Source: Cyanobacteria bacterium UBA1186
GTDB lineage: Bacteria > Cyanobacteriota > Vampirovibrionia > Gastranaerophilales > Gastranaerophilaceae
Assembly: GCA_002309875.1 (NCBI GenBank)
Contig: DBYM01000004.1
Coordinates: 2,924 to 35,408, forward strand
Direction of reading: 5' to 3'
DNA: 32,485 nt
The position numbers were made by a program, and so were the translations under genes. The notes under the pieces were generated by a model that saw only the letters and a program-made list of their open reading frames with translations, searched no databases and was not told the DNA's origin. Shown piece after piece: positions 32,454 through 32,485 of the stretch (its first letter is position 1; every line of letters begins with the position of its first letter).

Positions 32454-32485
32454 CACGCGTGGAGGGATTCGAACCCCCGACCTTT
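32454..32485 (-). tRNA. tRNA, 3' part (partial; isotype not determinable)
   Basis: Read on the minus strand, the edge holds a T-arm: stem GGGGG/CCCTC (one G-T pair) with loop TTCGAAT, followed by the 7-base acceptor strand CACGCGT and discriminator G. The bases after it (ATTTA) show that CCA is not encoded. The D-arm and anticodon lie beyond the window's right edge. Discriminator G fits Ser, Asn, Asp, Gln, Glu or Trp, among others. The matching acceptor strand outside the window should read ACGCGTG. Confidence 0.85.

Noticed and set aside
1..32485. CRISPR arrays, transposases, integrases, prophage genes or rRNA
   Set aside because: No regularly spaced direct repeats, no mobile-element proteins and no rRNA-like sequence were noticed on either strand.

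Overview
The window is a gene-dense, AT-rich bacterial chromosome segment (roughly 35 % G+C by eye, not counted). It uses the standard code and has no insertion sequence, prophage or CRISPR array. The gene set fits a diderm bacterium: an AsmA-type envelope protein, a SPOR protein, a CtpA-type protease, a non-mevalonate isoprenoid gene, split glycine decarboxylase genes, prokaryotic SpeD, and several small Melainabacteria-like hypothetical proteins. My best guess is a gut-type non-photosynthetic cyanobacterial relative (Vampirovibrionia/Gastranaerophilales). That is inference from overall character, not from a marker gene.

Layout. 1-3.3 kb: end of dxr, convergent with bioF and a CtpA-type S41 protease, then a secreted HExxH protein. 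3.4-7.0 kb: an MnmC2-like tRNA methyltransferase overlapping an FAD-dependent oxidoreductase, then a convergent P-loop kinase of the uridine kinase/PRK family. 7.1-9.3 kb: a PilZ-like protein coupled to a TPR protein. 9.35-14.8 kb: a three-gene minus-strand operon (degenerate histidine kinase, MalK/UgpC-type ABC ATPase, 1090-residue AsmA-like protein). 14.9-17.5 kb: a DnaJ-family protein with a half-size zinc domain and an EF-hand protein, convergent around a bidirectional terminator. 17.7-21.7 kb: gcvT-gcvH-gcvPA followed by a CNT-family transporter; gcvPB is absent. 21.7-23.5 kb: a winged-helix protein plus a DUF262-like protein. 23.6-26.4 kb: a tightly packed HEAT-queC-DUF366-SPOR operon. 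26.5-30.2 kb: an orphan small protein, speD and a large M16 peptidase. 30.2-32.4 kb: a small protein-proA-tyrA operon. The window ends in the 3' part of a minus-strand tRNA gene.

Most genes are housekeeping: isoprenoid, biotin, proline, tyrosine, queuosine, polyamine and one-carbon metabolism. The most unusual points are: (1) a split MnmC-like arrangement; (2) a histidine-kinase-like protein with Asn in place of the phospho-acceptor His, heading an ABC/AsmA operon; (3) a CNT transporter whose base-recognition motif is changed; (4) a two-gene winged-helix/DUF262 unit without the usual HNH part; (5) promoters whose -10 box sits 6-7 bases from the ATG, suggesting leaderless mRNAs. No intergenic stretch exceeds 300 bases.
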